Shown: positions 15,827-24,903, numbered from the stretch's first letter. The stretch is DNA of 64,000 nucleotides from Empedobacter falsenii (GCF_019308355.1 NZ_JAAGKM010000002.1:112455-176454); one strand, 5' to 3'. Numbers and translations: made by a program. Notes: a model not told the origin generated them from the letters alone.

Positions 15827-17829
15827 AATCCATAAGTATACAGCAAATTTTAGAGAATATTGAGAACGAAATTGTATTTGAAGCTTATGCAGAAGACGAA
15901 TCATTCAAAATAAAAATCGACGAATACATTCCTTACGTTTGTGCTGCCATTCATGATGGTGGACAAATGCGCGAAGATATTCGCGAAAAATGTTTATTAA
16001 GCAATTATGAACGTTGGTACGAGGAAGATCCGCATACTGCTGAGTTTGTAGAAACTTTTCCAATCTTAATTCAAGGTTGTGATTCTCGATTTGAATACGA
16101 TCTAAATCGTGGTCCAGAAACTGCTGTGTACGAAGAAGCTTGGGGAAAACAGGTTTGGAAAGAGCCTTTGTCGGTTTCTCAAAAACAAAAAAGTATTGCA
16201 AAACATCACGCTTTTTATGAAGTTTTAGAAGCTTTAATCAACAAGCTTGAAACTAAATTTAAGTCATGCTTGGTTTATGATATTCATTCGTACAATTGGA
16301 AACGCTGGGATCGTCCGGTTCCTGTGTTCAACATTGGTGCGGAACGAGTTGATAACGAACGTTACGGAAATTATGTAGAAAGTTGGCGCGATGAATTGGC
16401 AAATATTGAGTTAGAAAATATTCACAATTATTCGGCGATTAACGATGTATTTTATGGACGAGGATATTTGTTAGAATTTGTTACAAATCGATTCAAAAAT
16501 ACGTTGGTTTTAGCGACAGAAGTTTCGAAAATTTATTGTGATGAATTAACTGGAGAATCTTTTCCGGAGATTATTAACCAAATAAAAGAAGGTTTCAAAT
16601 CGGCAATTCTTAACCATGCTTATGAGTTTGTAAAAACAGAAACGACGTACAAAGTAGGTTCTAAGCAAGTAAATATTTTGCACAATGAATTAGAATCTGA
16701 CTTGGTTAAAATTGATAAACAATTGTGCCAATTGGTTCAGAATTTTGAATTGTTAAGTGTTATCAATCCGATCAATTTAGAATTTGAAAAGAAGAAATTT
16801 TTAGCTTCAAAATATACATACGAACCACAATTTAAATACAATCCGCTTAACATTGATCCATTCGAATTTAAACGAAAATTATCGAATATTAAAGTCGAAA
16901 AAATCAATGATATTAGTATTCAAAATATGTATGTTAACACGATTAACGCTTATTTTGATAAGGTCGATTTATTAGCCAATCTTGGTACGGATAAATTTTT
17001 ATACAATTCGTTGCGTTACTTTGGCGAACCATCCAAAAAAGATATCGAAAACGCGAACTTTATCCTTTATTGTCCTGAATTTAGAATGGATAAACAAGGA
17101 AATTATACAGAGGAAGAAGTGGTTAATCTTTTTAGAAATGCTACGAATGATTATGGTTTCAAATTTGACATCGAAGTTTCGGATGATATCGCATCAAAAG
17201 CACTTGTAATCAATAGCAAGAGAAAAGTTGTGATTAAACGTGGCGTTAAGTTTGACAAACGTTTTACAAATGGTTTAATTGAGCACGAAATTGGAGTTCA
17301 CATGGTGACAACCATGAATGCGTTGGATCAACCATTAAAAATCTTTAGTATTGGTTTACCTGTAAATACATTAACGCAAGAAGGTTTAGCGATTTTAAGT
17401 GAATATTATTCTGATTCTATTAATCATAGCCGATTAAGAGAACTTGGTTTACGCGTTATGGCAGTTCATATGTTGACAAATGGAAAATCATTCAATGAAA
17501 CGTTTATGGTTTTGATGGAAGAATACAAAATGAAACCAGAAGATGCATTTTATCTGACAACTCGCGTTTATCGTGGTGGTGGTTTTACAAAAGATGCACT
17601 TTACTTGAAAGGTTTGAAAACGATTTTGAATTATGTCGATCAAGGACGTTCTTTGGATAATTTATTGATTGGAAAAACTTCAGTTGAATACATTGATACA
17701 ATTGACGAATTAGTTGAACGTAAAATGATTAATAAACCAAAATATCATACCAAAATTTTCAAAAAACATCTTGAAAATCCAGAAATCAACCCTATTTTAC
17801 AATATATTTTTAACGGAATAAAAGATTAA
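15823..17829 (+). CDS. N-formylglutamate amidohydrolase-like / DUF1704 (QEGLA) metallopeptidase fusion
   Basis: A 668-residue two-domain protein. The first ~260 residues look like an N-formylglutamate amidohydrolase/deformylase-fold domain (AAIHDGGQM, DPHTAEFV, FEYDLNRGPE, VYDIHSYN). The last ~350 residues are the DUF1704 family ('flavohemoglobin expression-modulating QEGLA motif protein'), with a zinc-type motif HEIGVH at 488-493, TQEGLA at 518-523 and RVYRGGGF. DUF1704 is related to the tubulin carboxypeptidases of the MATCAP type. The fusion could hence cleave or trim amide or peptide bonds. It is coupled by a four-base overlap to an ATP-grasp ligase, suggesting synthesis and turnover of the same peptide-like molecule. 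A strong terminator follows. Substrate unknown. Confidence 0.82.
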   Translation: MKSISIQQILENIENEIVFEAYAEDESFKIKIDEYIPYVCAAIHDGGQMREDIREKCLLSNYERWYEEDPHTAEFVETFPILIQGCDSRFEYDLNRGPETAVYEEAWGKQVWKEPLSVSQKQKSIAKHHAFYEVLEALINKLETKFKSCLVYDIHSYNWKRWDRPVPVFNIGAERVDNERYGNYVESWRDELANIELENIHNYSAINDVFYGRGYLLEFVTNRFKNTLVLATEVSKIYCDELTGESFPEIINQIKEGFKSAILNHAYEFVKTETTYKVGSKQVNILHNELESDLVKIDKQLCQLVQNFELLSVINPINLEFEKKKFLASKYTYEPQFKYNPLNIDPFEFKRKLSNIKVEKINDISIQNMYVNTINAYFDKVDLLANLGTDKFLYNSLRYFGEPSKKDIENANFILYCPEFRMDKQGNYTEEEVVNLFRNATNDYGFKFDIEVSDDIASKALVINSKRKVVIKRGVKFDKRFTNGLIEHEIGVHMVTTMNALDQPLKIFSIGLPVNTLTQEGLAILSEYYSDSINHSRLRELGLRVMAVHMLTNGKSFNETFMVLMEEYKMKPEDAFYLTTRVYRGGGFTKDALYLKGLKTILNYVDQGRSLDNLLIGKTSVEYIDTIDELVERKMINKPKYHTKIFKKHLENPEINPILQYIFNGIKD

Positions 17830-17835
17830 AAAATA

Positions 17836-17863
17836 AAAACCCACTCAAATTTGAGTGGGTTTT
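17836..17863. terminator. Bidirectional intrinsic terminator
   Basis: A 28-base perfect palindrome, AAAACCCACTC followed by AAATTT and its complement GAGTGGGTTTT, lies between the convergent DUF1704 fusion and amino acid permease genes and can act in both directions. Confidence 0.88.
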
Positions 17864-17867
17864 GTGA

Positions 17868-19160
17868 TTAATTCTCTTTCTCAATTCTTTTATCAAAATA
17901 GAATAATACAATTCCTAATGCAATAATACCTAAACCAAATAAACTTTCTTTTGGTTTTTGCATCAAAACGAAATAACAGATATATAAACTAAATGCTAAA
18001 AATATAGCAGGCAAGATATAAAAGAATTTACTTTTGATAATGGTTAATTGATCTTGTTTGATAAAGAAAGCTGTACAAACTGCTAATGTTGCTAAAATTT
18101 GTAAAACAAACGATGTATAGGTAAAAATCACTTCAAAATCTCCTGAAAAAATTAGCAAAATACTAATTGCTGTATGCACCCAAATTGCACGAACTGGAAT
18201 TCTATTTTTGTTCTCTTTCGCCATAAAATTCCACAATTTATTTTCGCGCGCTGTGGCTTGCGTCAAGCGAGAACCAATCCATAAATAACCGCTAATCGTC
18301 GCAATTAATTGTAAAGCAATAAAGCAACTCACCCATTTTACATTATTTCCAAGCAGATTACCGAACGAAATATTTGCAACATTTTCTTGTCCAGCCAAAG
18401 TTCCTGCTGATGCATGTTTCAAGAAAACATAATTTAGCAAAACATAAGAAATCGTGACAAAAATAACGCCTATAAATAGTGCTTTTGGTAAGTTTTGTTT
18501 TGGTTGCTCAATTTCTTCTACGATGTATGAAGCCGAATTCCAACCTGTATAAGCAAAAGTAACATAAACCAAAGACGTCGCAAATGCAGGAAGTAACAAT
18601 TCATTTTTCCAAGTCGAATCAAAAACTACCGCATTTGGCTCAACTGCTGGAGCAAAATAAAAACCTAAAACAATTAAAACAACAATAAATACAACTTTTA
18701 GAATAGTAAAAATATTCTGAAATTTACTACTCAAATTTAGACTGAATGATTGAAAAACGGCAACAATCAAAATCATGGCTATTGCAAATTCTTTTCCTAA
18801 ATCAAACCCGAAAACATTCAAGTATTTTCCCATTGCCAAAGCCGCTAAAGAAATCGGCGCTGAGAAACCAACGAATAAAGAAATCCAACTTGATAAATAA
18901 CCAAAAACGGGATGAAATGTCCGAGATAAATAAATATAATCTCCTCCTGATTGTTTAAATTTTGAAGCTAATTCCGAATAAATAAATGCGCCAATCAACG
19001 CTAACAATCCTCCTATTGACCACAATAATAAGATAGAAGTTGTATTTTTTAAATCAGAAATTTGATAACCCAAACTGGTAAAAACACCTGTTCCGATCAT
19101 ATTCGAAATCACTAAAGCTGCTGCGGTTTTCCAACCAATTTTTGAATGTGCCATACACAA
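17868..19160 (-). CDS. APC family amino acid permease
   Basis: A 430-residue polytopic protein of the amino acid-polyamine-organocation superfamily, with about 12 hydrophobic segments. The first helix has the substrate-binding GTGVFTSLG (about 22-30), and helix 6 has FAYTGWNSASYIVEEIEQP, both family hallmarks. It is probably an inner-membrane amino acid importer or exchanger; the substrate is not predictable. It follows the SAM-riboswitch TonB receptor on the same strand after a 63-base gap, but that gap has no terminator I can defend, so read-through and shared riboswitch control are possible. This would fit an inner-membrane partner for the same nutrient. Confidence 0.88.
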   Translation of the reverse strand: MCMAHSKIGWKTAAALVISNMIGTGVFTSLGYQISDLKNTTSILLLWSIGGLLALIGAFIYSELASKFKQSGGDYIYLSRTFHPVFGYLSSWISLFVGFSAPISLAALAMGKYLNVFGFDLGKEFAIAMILIVAVFQSFSLNLSSKFQNIFTILKVVFIVVLIVLGFYFAPAVEPNAVVFDSTWKNELLLPAFATSLVYVTFAYTGWNSASYIVEEIEQPKQNLPKALFIGVIFVTISYVLLNYVFLKHASAGTLAGQENVANISFGNLLGNNVKWVSCFIALQLIATISGYLWIGSRLTQATARENKLWNFMAKENKNRIPVRAIWVHTAISILLIFSGDFEVIFTYTSFVLQILATLAVCTAFFIKQDQLTIIKSKFFYILPAIFLAFSLYICYFVLMQKPKESLFGLGIIALGIVLFYFDKRIEKEN

Positions 19161-19223
19161 AAAAGTGCCAATTGAATGTTTGAATTTACATTAAAATTGA
19201 CACTTTGAATATTTTATTATTGA

Positions 19224-21611
19224 TTAAAATTTAAAACTTGCACGCGCAAAATAATACGCTCCTGTCATCCCCATTTGAACTGGCGCATACGGAAAAACTC
19301 CATAATAAGAATTTTCGTAAACTTGCTTGTCTGGGAAAACATCAAACAAATTATTTGCACCAATTGTAAAGTTGAAATTCTTTGTAATCTCATAACCAAT
19401 CGAAGCATCCGTCACCACTTTTCCCGTGTGTTCTTGGATACTTCCCCAAGGATATCCATCTTTTGTCACTTTTCCGAAATACGTGTTACGCACCATAAAA
19501 TTGAATCCAGAAATTGCATAATTCAATCCTAAAGTTGCTTTTGTTTTTGGACTTAACGATTCGATAATATTGACTTGATCAGGACCAAAAAATTCTTCCG
19601 TTGGAATTGTTAAAGCTGTTGGAAAATGATAACCGACAATTTTTGTTTCGTTGATATTTCCTGATAAACTTGCATTCAATTTTCCTCGACCTAAACGAGT
19701 ATCATAGGAAATTACTAAATCCAAACCTTTGGTTTCTGTATCAATTGCATTCGTAAAAATACGCGCTGTCGCTACATTATATTTTTCTAAAGCAGGATCT
19801 GTGATATCAGAAGTTAAGACAATTCGGTCATCAACTTTTATAAAATATCCATCCAATGTGATAAATAATTTTGAAGTCGGACGAAATGTTAAACCTAAAC
19901 TTGCATTGATTGATTTTTCTTCTTTTAATTTATCCAAACCAATTTCTTTCGACAATTCAGACTCATTTCGAATAATTCCTTTTGTTACCAAAACTTGATC
20001 ACCATTATCATTCAAGAATAAATCGGTATACGAATTACTGAAATATTTTTGTTGTAAAGAAGGTGCTCTAAATCCTGTCGAAATCGCTCCACGAACCGAA
20101 TATCCTTTTGCGTATTCATATCGCATCGCTAATTTTCCGTTGATTGTACTTCCAAAATCTGAGTAATTTTCAAATCGTCCAGCTAAATCAGCCGTAAAAT
20201 CTCCAAATTTCAATTCTCCATCTACATAAGCCGCAACTGAGTGACGATCACCTTTTACAACATTCAATGGAGAAAACCCTACAAAAGATTCAGATCCAGA
20301 ACCTGAATAAGACGCTTCATCTCCAGCTTCAATTTTATATTGTTCAAAACGATATTCTCCTCCAAACGCTAAACTAACATTTTGATTGATTCGTTTCGAA
20401 AAATCTAAATTGACTGTATTTTGTAAAAATTGATGTTTCCCAGCGTAAAAATCGGTTGGAGAATTTAAGCCTAATGATTGATTAATTGAATTTTCTAAAT
20501 CATACTTGAATGAATTTAATCCAAAAGTATTGCTCAAGTCAACTTTCCATCCATCATATGAATAACGTAATCCTGTAGAATTTGAATAATCATTTACATT
20601 AGATTTTAACGTTGCTTGAAAACCATTTGGATAAATTTTTAACGCATCTTCAGACAATTCACTTGGCAATCTTCTAAAACCAAATCCATTACCTTGGCGC
20701 AACGAAACTCCTCCAAATGAATAAAAATCTAATCGATCATTAATCGCCGTTTCAGCATTTACAAAAAATTGTTGATTCTTGATTGCCGCATCTCCAATTT
20801 GAAATCTAAAATCTTTTCTCGAAAGCCCTAAAGCAGCAATTTTAGCGTCATCCACAGCTCTTGCTACATCTGGATCATCTGCAAAATCGTACGCGAAATT
20901 ATCTCCAAAAATATCTAAATTATGATCTTTCGAGCGATTTGTTTTTTTACGTTCACTTACAACAGCCGAAAAAACAATCGAACCCGATTGTCCTAGTTTC
21001 GTTCCATAACTTCCGTTAAAATTGTACGTTTCTCCATCATTTCGAGAAGTCTGACCATACGTCAAAGACGCGTCACCACCTGGTTTAGATTTCAAAACAA
21101 TATTTACAACTCCCGCAATTGCATCAGAACCATATTGCGCAGCCGCACCATCACGTAAAACTTCAATTTTATCAATTGCTGAAATCGGAATTGCGCCTAA
21201 ATCTGTTCCTACAGAACCATTTCCAACTGTATTTTGGTAATTCACCAACGAAGTTGTGTGACGTCGTTTTCCATTAATCAAAACCAAAACCTGATCTGGT
21301 CCCATTCCACGCAATGTCACAGGATCGATATGCTCCGTTCCATCGGCAGATGATTGACGAACAGAATTAAAAGAAGGAATAACCACATTCAAAATATCAT
21401 TCACACTCAATTGAGGAGAAGACGTTTTCAATTTCTCAACATCGATAATATCGACAGGAACAGACGAATTAACCACCGTTCTTTCTGATGTACGACCACC
21501 AATTAAAATAACTTCGTTAAGGTTTGTTTCCTCCTTTTCAACTTCTTGAGCGAAAAGTGTAGCTGCGCAAATAAATGCGAATGAAGCAAGTAAAAATTTG
21601 TTTCTTTTCAT
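19224..21611 (-). CDS. TonB-dependent receptor under a SAM riboswitch
   Basis: A 795-residue outer-membrane TonB-dependent receptor. Signal peptide about 1-21 (ending ATLFAQ); plug domain about 30-165 (VNSSVPVDIIDVEKL, RGMGPDQVLVLINGKRRHT, VLRDGAAAQYGSDAIAGV), barrel to the C-terminal aromatic YYFARASFKF. There is no N-terminal carboxypeptidase-like extension and no SusD partner, which separates it from polysaccharide SusC proteins. The 5' leader carries a complete SAM-I riboswitch, so expression should fall when S-adenosylmethionine is plentiful. A role in uptake of methionine or a related sulfur or cobamide compound is an inference from this control. The APC permease follows. Confidence 0.92.
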   Translation of the reverse strand: MKRNKFLLASFAFICAATLFAQEVEKEETNLNEVILIGGRTSERTVVNSSVPVDIIDVEKLKTSSPQLSVNDILNVVIPSFNSVRQSSADGTEHIDPVTLRGMGPDQVLVLINGKRRHTTSLVNYQNTVGNGSVGTDLGAIPISAIDKIEVLRDGAAAQYGSDAIAGVVNIVLKSKPGGDASLTYGQTSRNDGETYNFNGSYGTKLGQSGSIVFSAVVSERKKTNRSKDHNLDIFGDNFAYDFADDPDVARAVDDAKIAALGLSRKDFRFQIGDAAIKNQQFFVNAETAINDRLDFYSFGGVSLRQGNGFGFRRLPSELSEDALKIYPNGFQATLKSNVNDYSNSTGLRYSYDGWKVDLSNTFGLNSFKYDLENSINQSLGLNSPTDFYAGKHQFLQNTVNLDFSKRINQNVSLAFGGEYRFEQYKIEAGDEASYSGSGSESFVGFSPLNVVKGDRHSVAAYVDGELKFGDFTADLAGRFENYSDFGSTINGKLAMRYEYAKGYSVRGAISTGFRAPSLQQKYFSNSYTDLFLNDNGDQVLVTKGIIRNESELSKEIGLDKLKEEKSINASLGLTFRPTSKLFITLDGYFIKVDDRIVLTSDITDPALEKYNVATARIFTNAIDTETKGLDLVISYDTRLGRGKLNASLSGNINETKIVGYHFPTALTIPTEEFFGPDQVNIIESLSPKTKATLGLNYAISGFNFMVRNTYFGKVTKDGYPWGSIQEHTGKVVTDASIGYEITKNFNFTIGANNLFDVFPDKQVYENSYYGVFPYAPVQMGMTGAYYFARASFKF

Positions 21612-21667
21612 TTTTAATTTTCATAAAACTTTCAAGAAACCAACAGATTAAAGTGAAAATACTTTTA

Positions 21668-21767
21668 CTCATCTTTCCCTCTAATAGGTTGGATTTAGCA
21701 CCTTAGATTATAAGTCATCTGGTTGCTAAGGTTTCACAGGGCCAATCCCTCCACCTTTCTTGATAAG
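21668..21767 (-). ncRNA. SAM-I (S-box) riboswitch
   Basis: On the minus strand the leader of the TonB receptor has all main S-box landmarks in order: CTTATCAAGAAAGGTGGAGG (P1 and the first P2 side), GACTGGCCC-like GATTGGCCCTGTGAAACC, CCTTAGCAACC, then AAGGTGCTAAATCC with the pairing CCTTAGCA / AAGGTGCTA, and finally GGGAAAGATGAG closing the core. Core bases match the S-box consensus closely. In this family, SAM binding lowers expression. It ends about 56 bases before the ATG; no classical downstream terminator hairpin with a T run is clear, so control may act on translation. Confidence 0.93.
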
Positions 21768-21772
21768 TTATG

Positions 21773-21802
21773 CAAAGGTAATGTTAAAAAATGAAAACGC
21801 AA
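21773..21802 (-). promoter_or_regulatory. Promoter upstream of the SAM riboswitch
   Basis: On the minus strand a TTG (complement of 21800-21802) and TACCTTTG (complement of 21773-21780) are separated by 19 bases, a full match to the flavobacterial promoter. Transcription would begin right at the base of riboswitch helix P1. Confidence 0.7.
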
Positions 21803-21827
21803 ACAATACTCTATCAATTTTATAGAG

Positions 21828-22427
21828 TTATTGAATTAACAACGAAATATCCAATTCTTGGCTTTCGTCTAAATTCATCATCGCATTGATTCGTTTGAAT
21901 GATTTAAAATTAACTAAATCTGAAACTTTTATATTTTTCTGAATGATTTCGCCTGATTGTAACAAAGCTTCTCGCATTGTCCCTTTCAACAGAAAAGTTC
22001 GTGGCGTGATCCATTGAGAACCGTCAAAAAAAACAATATTCGAATAAATACAATCTGTAATATAATTTGATTTTACCAAGACCAAATCATCTGTTTTTGA
22101 CTCTTTTAAATATTCATCAAAAAACCAACGATCTAAATATTTGTAGGAATAATCAATTTTATTTTCGATCTCAAAAAGTTGAATACTTTCAATTGGTTTG
22201 ATTTGATACGGTTGAAATTCTACCGATTGAATTTCTCGATCATATACAATTCTAACTTTATATTTTTCGTCCGTTAAATCTGTCGGAAACTTAATAATTT
22301 CGTCCAATAAAATCGGATTGATTTCAGTAAAATTATCATTTCTTGTTCGATCAAATCTCGCTTGATGAAATTCTAAATTTCGAAGTTGTTTGTTTACACA
22401 ACAAATCGATTCAATAAATTGGAACAT
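21828..22427 (-). CDS. pabC: Aminotransferase class IV (4-amino-4-deoxychorismate lyase-like)
   Basis: A 199-residue short class IV PLP-fold protein: RNLEFHQARFDRTR near the N-terminus, VRIVYDREIQSVEFQPYQI, and a lysine-containing YKYLDRWFF that may hold PLP. The C-terminal RTFLLKGTMREALLQSGEI matches the cofactor-phosphate region. Together with the upstream pabB gene, which it overlaps by 17 bases, it would make p-aminobenzoate for folate: PabC releases pyruvate from aminodeoxychorismate. It is shorter than E. coli PabC (about 270 residues), as is common for the paired form in Bacteroidetes. Confidence 0.8.
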   Translation of the reverse strand: MFQFIESICCVNKQLRNLEFHQARFDRTRNDNFTEINPILLDEIIKFPTDLTDEKYKVRIVYDREIQSVEFQPYQIKPIESIQLFEIENKIDYSYKYLDRWFFDEYLKESKTDDLVLVKSNYITDCIYSNIVFFDGSQWITPRTFLLKGTMREALLQSGEIIQKNIKVSDLVNFKSFKRINAMMNLDESQELDISLLIQ

Positions 22428-23370
22428 ACACTTTTTGTATTAATTCTTCGTACTCTGCTTTTGCCTTACTTTTTGCTGTTATTCCTCCTCCACTCTTGAA
22501 AAATAATTCACCTTGATTATTTTCGATGAAACGAATCATCACAGCACTATCAAGATTTTCGCCATCAAAAACACCAAAAACTCCTGTATAAAAATTTCGA
22601 TGATACTTCTCGGCTTCTAAAATAATTTCAACGGTTTTCTTTTTGGGCGCACCGCAAATAGAACCAGCAGGTAAAAGTTGATCGAAAATCGTTCCTAAAT
22701 TTTGACTATAATCATCATTCAAATCGCCTTTTATCTCAGAACTCACTTGCAAAAGTGTTGCATCATTTGTCTTCACCTCATCCATGTAGCGATAATTTAT
22801 CACCTCAACATTTTCGGAAACAAGACTCAAATCATTTCTGATTAAATCGACAATTGTTGCATGTTCGGCAGCTTCTTTTTCATCATTCAAAATAAGTTGC
22901 TTCGCATTTAGAATCGAGGCATCAATGGTTCCTTTCATTGGATTTGAAAAGATTTTTTGATCTTCAATTTTCACAAAACGTTCGGGAGAAAAACAAACAA
23001 ATTCGTTTTTATATTTCAATTTATATTTTGCTTCAGAAAACTGAAAAACTTCATCTAAAGTCAAATCTGTTTCAATTTTTGTTGGAAGCGTTAAATTCGT
23101 TAAATATGAATTTCCAAACAAAAGATTATCGTGAACATAATTGAATTTTGGCAAATATTCGTCAAAAGAAATCGGGAATTTATTGAATTTAAAATCTTTC
23201 TGAAAAAATTCTTTTTTTGTTGAATCTACTTCAAATTTTATCTCATCAGGTAATTCCTTCAACGGAATTACTTCTCCATTTTCTTTCAAAAAATCGATCA
23301 TAAAAAAAAAGGGAACTTTTGCAGCTCCCAATTCATTCATTTTCGTAAAAATCGAATGCTTTGCTAACAT
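22411..23370 (-). CDS. pabB: Aminodeoxychorismate synthase component I-like (chorismate-binding)
   Basis: A 319-residue chorismate-utilising enzyme lacking most of the N-terminal half of long TrpE/PabB proteins. The catalytic half is complete: FSNPMKGTID, EHATIVDLIRNDLSLVS, the DQLLPAGSICGAPKKKTVE-type motif and the C-terminal FKSGGGITAKSKAKAEYEE. The lysine in PMKGT and the family's chorismate ligands are present. It likely adds ammonia to chorismate with a glutaminase encoded elsewhere. It overlaps pabC by 17 bases, forming a p-aminobenzoate operon, and follows the membrane protein at 23386 on the same strand by 15 bases. Confidence 0.88.
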   Translation of the reverse strand: MLAKHSIFTKMNELGAAKVPFFFMIDFLKENGEVIPLKELPDEIKFEVDSTKKEFFQKDFKFNKFPISFDEYLPKFNYVHDNLLFGNSYLTNLTLPTKIETDLTLDEVFQFSEAKYKLKYKNEFVCFSPERFVKIEDQKIFSNPMKGTIDASILNAKQLILNDEKEAAEHATIVDLIRNDLSLVSENVEVINYRYMDEVKTNDATLLQVSSEIKGDLNDDYSQNLGTIFDQLLPAGSICGAPKKKTVEIILEAEKYHRNFYTGVFGVFDGENLDSAVMIRFIENNQGELFFKSGGGITAKSKAKAEYEELIQKVYVPIY

Positions 23371-23385
23371 TCGATAAAATTAATA

Positions 23386-24147
23386 TTATTCTTGGTTTGT
23401 ACCAAGTAGATCAATTTCTGTTTTTTCATCATCTGTCAAAATCATATCTTTTAACATAAAATAAACCATCATATAGCCAATTGGATAAGTTGCTAACGCA
23501 CCTACATAACAAGCAATAGCTCCTATTGAAGCAACCAGACTAACAACAATAGCTATTAGAACCATCCACCAAAAATTCTTTTTTACGATTGCATAAGAAG
23601 TTTTCATTGCGTCAATAGCGCTCATATTTCCATAATGAATAAGATACGGAGCCAGATAAATACACGCTTGTAAGAACAATAAAAATACTGTCGCCACTAA
23701 GATGTATAACATACCAAAAAGCGATGAACCAATCATTAATGCTGGGTTTACATTTTCGGGATCATTAAACATAAGTGGTAAAAAAGAAAAAATAATGTAT
23801 GGTAACATTACAACTATTGCGACTCCCATTACGATAAGTGTTAAAAGGAAATAGCTTCCTATATTTTTGAAACCTCCAAAAAAGTCACCTAGCTCTAACG
23901 ACATTTTGTTTTCGGCACGTTCTGCACCAATCATAAATCCCATTATAAGTGGATACATCACAAAAAGCAATCCGATTATAGTGAAGGAAGTAAACATATA
24001 AACAATAGCTGCAACAAGAGCATAAATAACAAATGGCTGCCAATTATTTTGGAAAAGTTCTAATGATTGATTGAAATATTTCCCAATATCAAATTGGAAT
24101 TTATTGTTTTTGTAATACTCAATTTTGTTGTAATCTAATGTTTTCAT
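23386..24147 (-). CDS. Polytopic membrane protein, unknown function
   Basis: A 253-residue inner-membrane protein with about six hydrophobic segments and short loops. The N-terminus is cytosolic and polar (MKTLDYNKIEYYKNNKFQF), then FNQSLELFQNNWQPFVIYAL and a repeat of the pattern in AIDAMKTSYAIVKKNFWWMV, reminiscent of DUF975- or GlpQ-membrane-domain-type proteins in which 'SW..vk.NFw' recurs. I do not assign a function. It heads the leftward group with pabB and pabC, but the link is probably only positional. Confidence 0.75.
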   Translation of the reverse strand: MKTLDYNKIEYYKNNKFQFDIGKYFNQSLELFQNNWQPFVIYALVAAIVYMFTSFTIIGLLFVMYPLIMGFMIGAERAENKMSLELGDFFGGFKNIGSYFLLTLIVMGVAIVVMLPYIIFSFLPLMFNDPENVNPALMIGSSLFGMLYILVATVFLLFLQACIYLAPYLIHYGNMSAIDAMKTSYAIVKKNFWWMVLIAIVVSLVASIGAIACYVGALATYPIGYMMVYFMLKDMILTDDEKTEIDLLGTNQE

Positions 24148-24154
24148 CTTAACG

Positions 24155-24183
24155 TTGGTTTAATTGAAATTAATGTAAATTTG
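24155..24183 (+). promoter_or_regulatory. Promoter, TTG-N18-TAAATTTG, for the nitroreductase
   Basis: TTG at 24155-24157 and TAAATTTG at 24176-24183 are 18 bases apart. The nitroreductase ATG is at 24220, giving a leader of about 30 bases. Confidence 0.6.
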
Positions 24184-24219
24184 CTTGATTAGTAGAATAA
24201 AATTAATAATTGTTACAAC

Positions 24220-24792
24220 ATGAATGCAAACGATTTATTATCAATCATAAAAAATAGACGCTCTATATTTCCTCCGCAATACAATCAAGAAGAAATTACG
24301 CGCGAAGAATTGAATCAAATTTTTGAGGCAGCAAATTGGGCGCCATCTCATAAAAAAACAGAACCTTGGCGTTTTGTTGTTTTAGAAGGGCCTGCAAAAG
24401 ACCGTTTCCGCGAATACGTAAAGCGTGTTTATGTGCAAGGAACGCCAACAGATCAATTGAGCGACAGAAAAATAAATGCATTAATTGAGAAATGTGATAA
24501 GTCGAATAAAATTGTATTAATCAATTTTATCAACACAGAAAAAAATCCTGAATGGGAAGAATTAGCTGCAACTTCTATGGCTGTTCAGAATATGTGGTTA
24601 ATGGCAAGTGCGCTAAAGATTGGTGCATATTGGTCTTCTCCAGCAAACATTATCGCCAATGTTGATGAGTTTACAACTATGGAAGAAGGCGAAAAATGTG
24701 TTGGTGTTTTCTATATGGGAAAAATTGAAGGAGATTCTCCAGAAGCTGTTCGTCAACCAATCGAAGATAAAGTGAGATTTTTAGAGTATTAA
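24220..24792 (+). CDS. Nitroreductase family protein
   Basis: A 190-residue flavin-dependent oxidoreductase of the nitroreductase fold, likely a homodimer with FMN. The N-terminal IIKNRRSIFPPQYNQEEI carries the FMN-phosphate-binding RRS, followed by EAANWAPSHKKTEPWRFVV, a close match to the family, and MAVQNMWLMASALKIGAYWSSP near the middle. Members reduce nitroaromatics, quinones or other acceptors with NAD(P)H; the natural substrate is unclear. It is a single gene with its own promoter and terminator. Confidence 0.92.
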   Translation: MNANDLLSIIKNRRSIFPPQYNQEEITREELNQIFEAANWAPSHKKTEPWRFVVLEGPAKDRFREYVKRVYVQGTPTDQLSDRKINALIEKCDKSNKIVLINFINTEKNPEWEELAATSMAVQNMWLMASALKIGAYWSSPANIIANVDEFTTMEEGEKCVGVFYMGKIEGDSPEAVRQPIEDKVRFLEY

Positions 24793-24814
24793 AAACTCTT
24801 TAGAAAATAATTTG

Positions 24815-24846
24815 AAAAAGACTACTAATTTTTTAGTGGTCTTTTT
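24815..24846 (+). terminator. Intrinsic terminator after nitroreductase
   Basis: AAAAAGACTACTAA and TTAGTGGTCTTTTT (one T-G pair) enclose TTTT and lead into a T run. Confidence 0.8.
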
Positions 24847-24880
24847 TATTAAATAGAAAATCAACTCTTTATGATTTTTG

Positions 24881-24888
24881 TATATTTG
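24881..24888 (+). promoter_or_regulatory. -7 promoter box (TATATTTG) for the esterase
   Basis: TATATTTG lies 15 bases before the ATG at 24904. The longer open frame starting at 24871 begins inside this promoter region and is thus unlikely to be translated from there. Confidence 0.5.
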
Positions 24889-24903
24889 ATAAAACACTTT
24901 AAT

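Noticed and set aside
21612..21827. TPP or cobalamin riboswitch in front of the TonB receptor
   Set aside because: The order and text of the conserved blocks fit the S-box (SAM-I) class, not the THI-box or B12-box.
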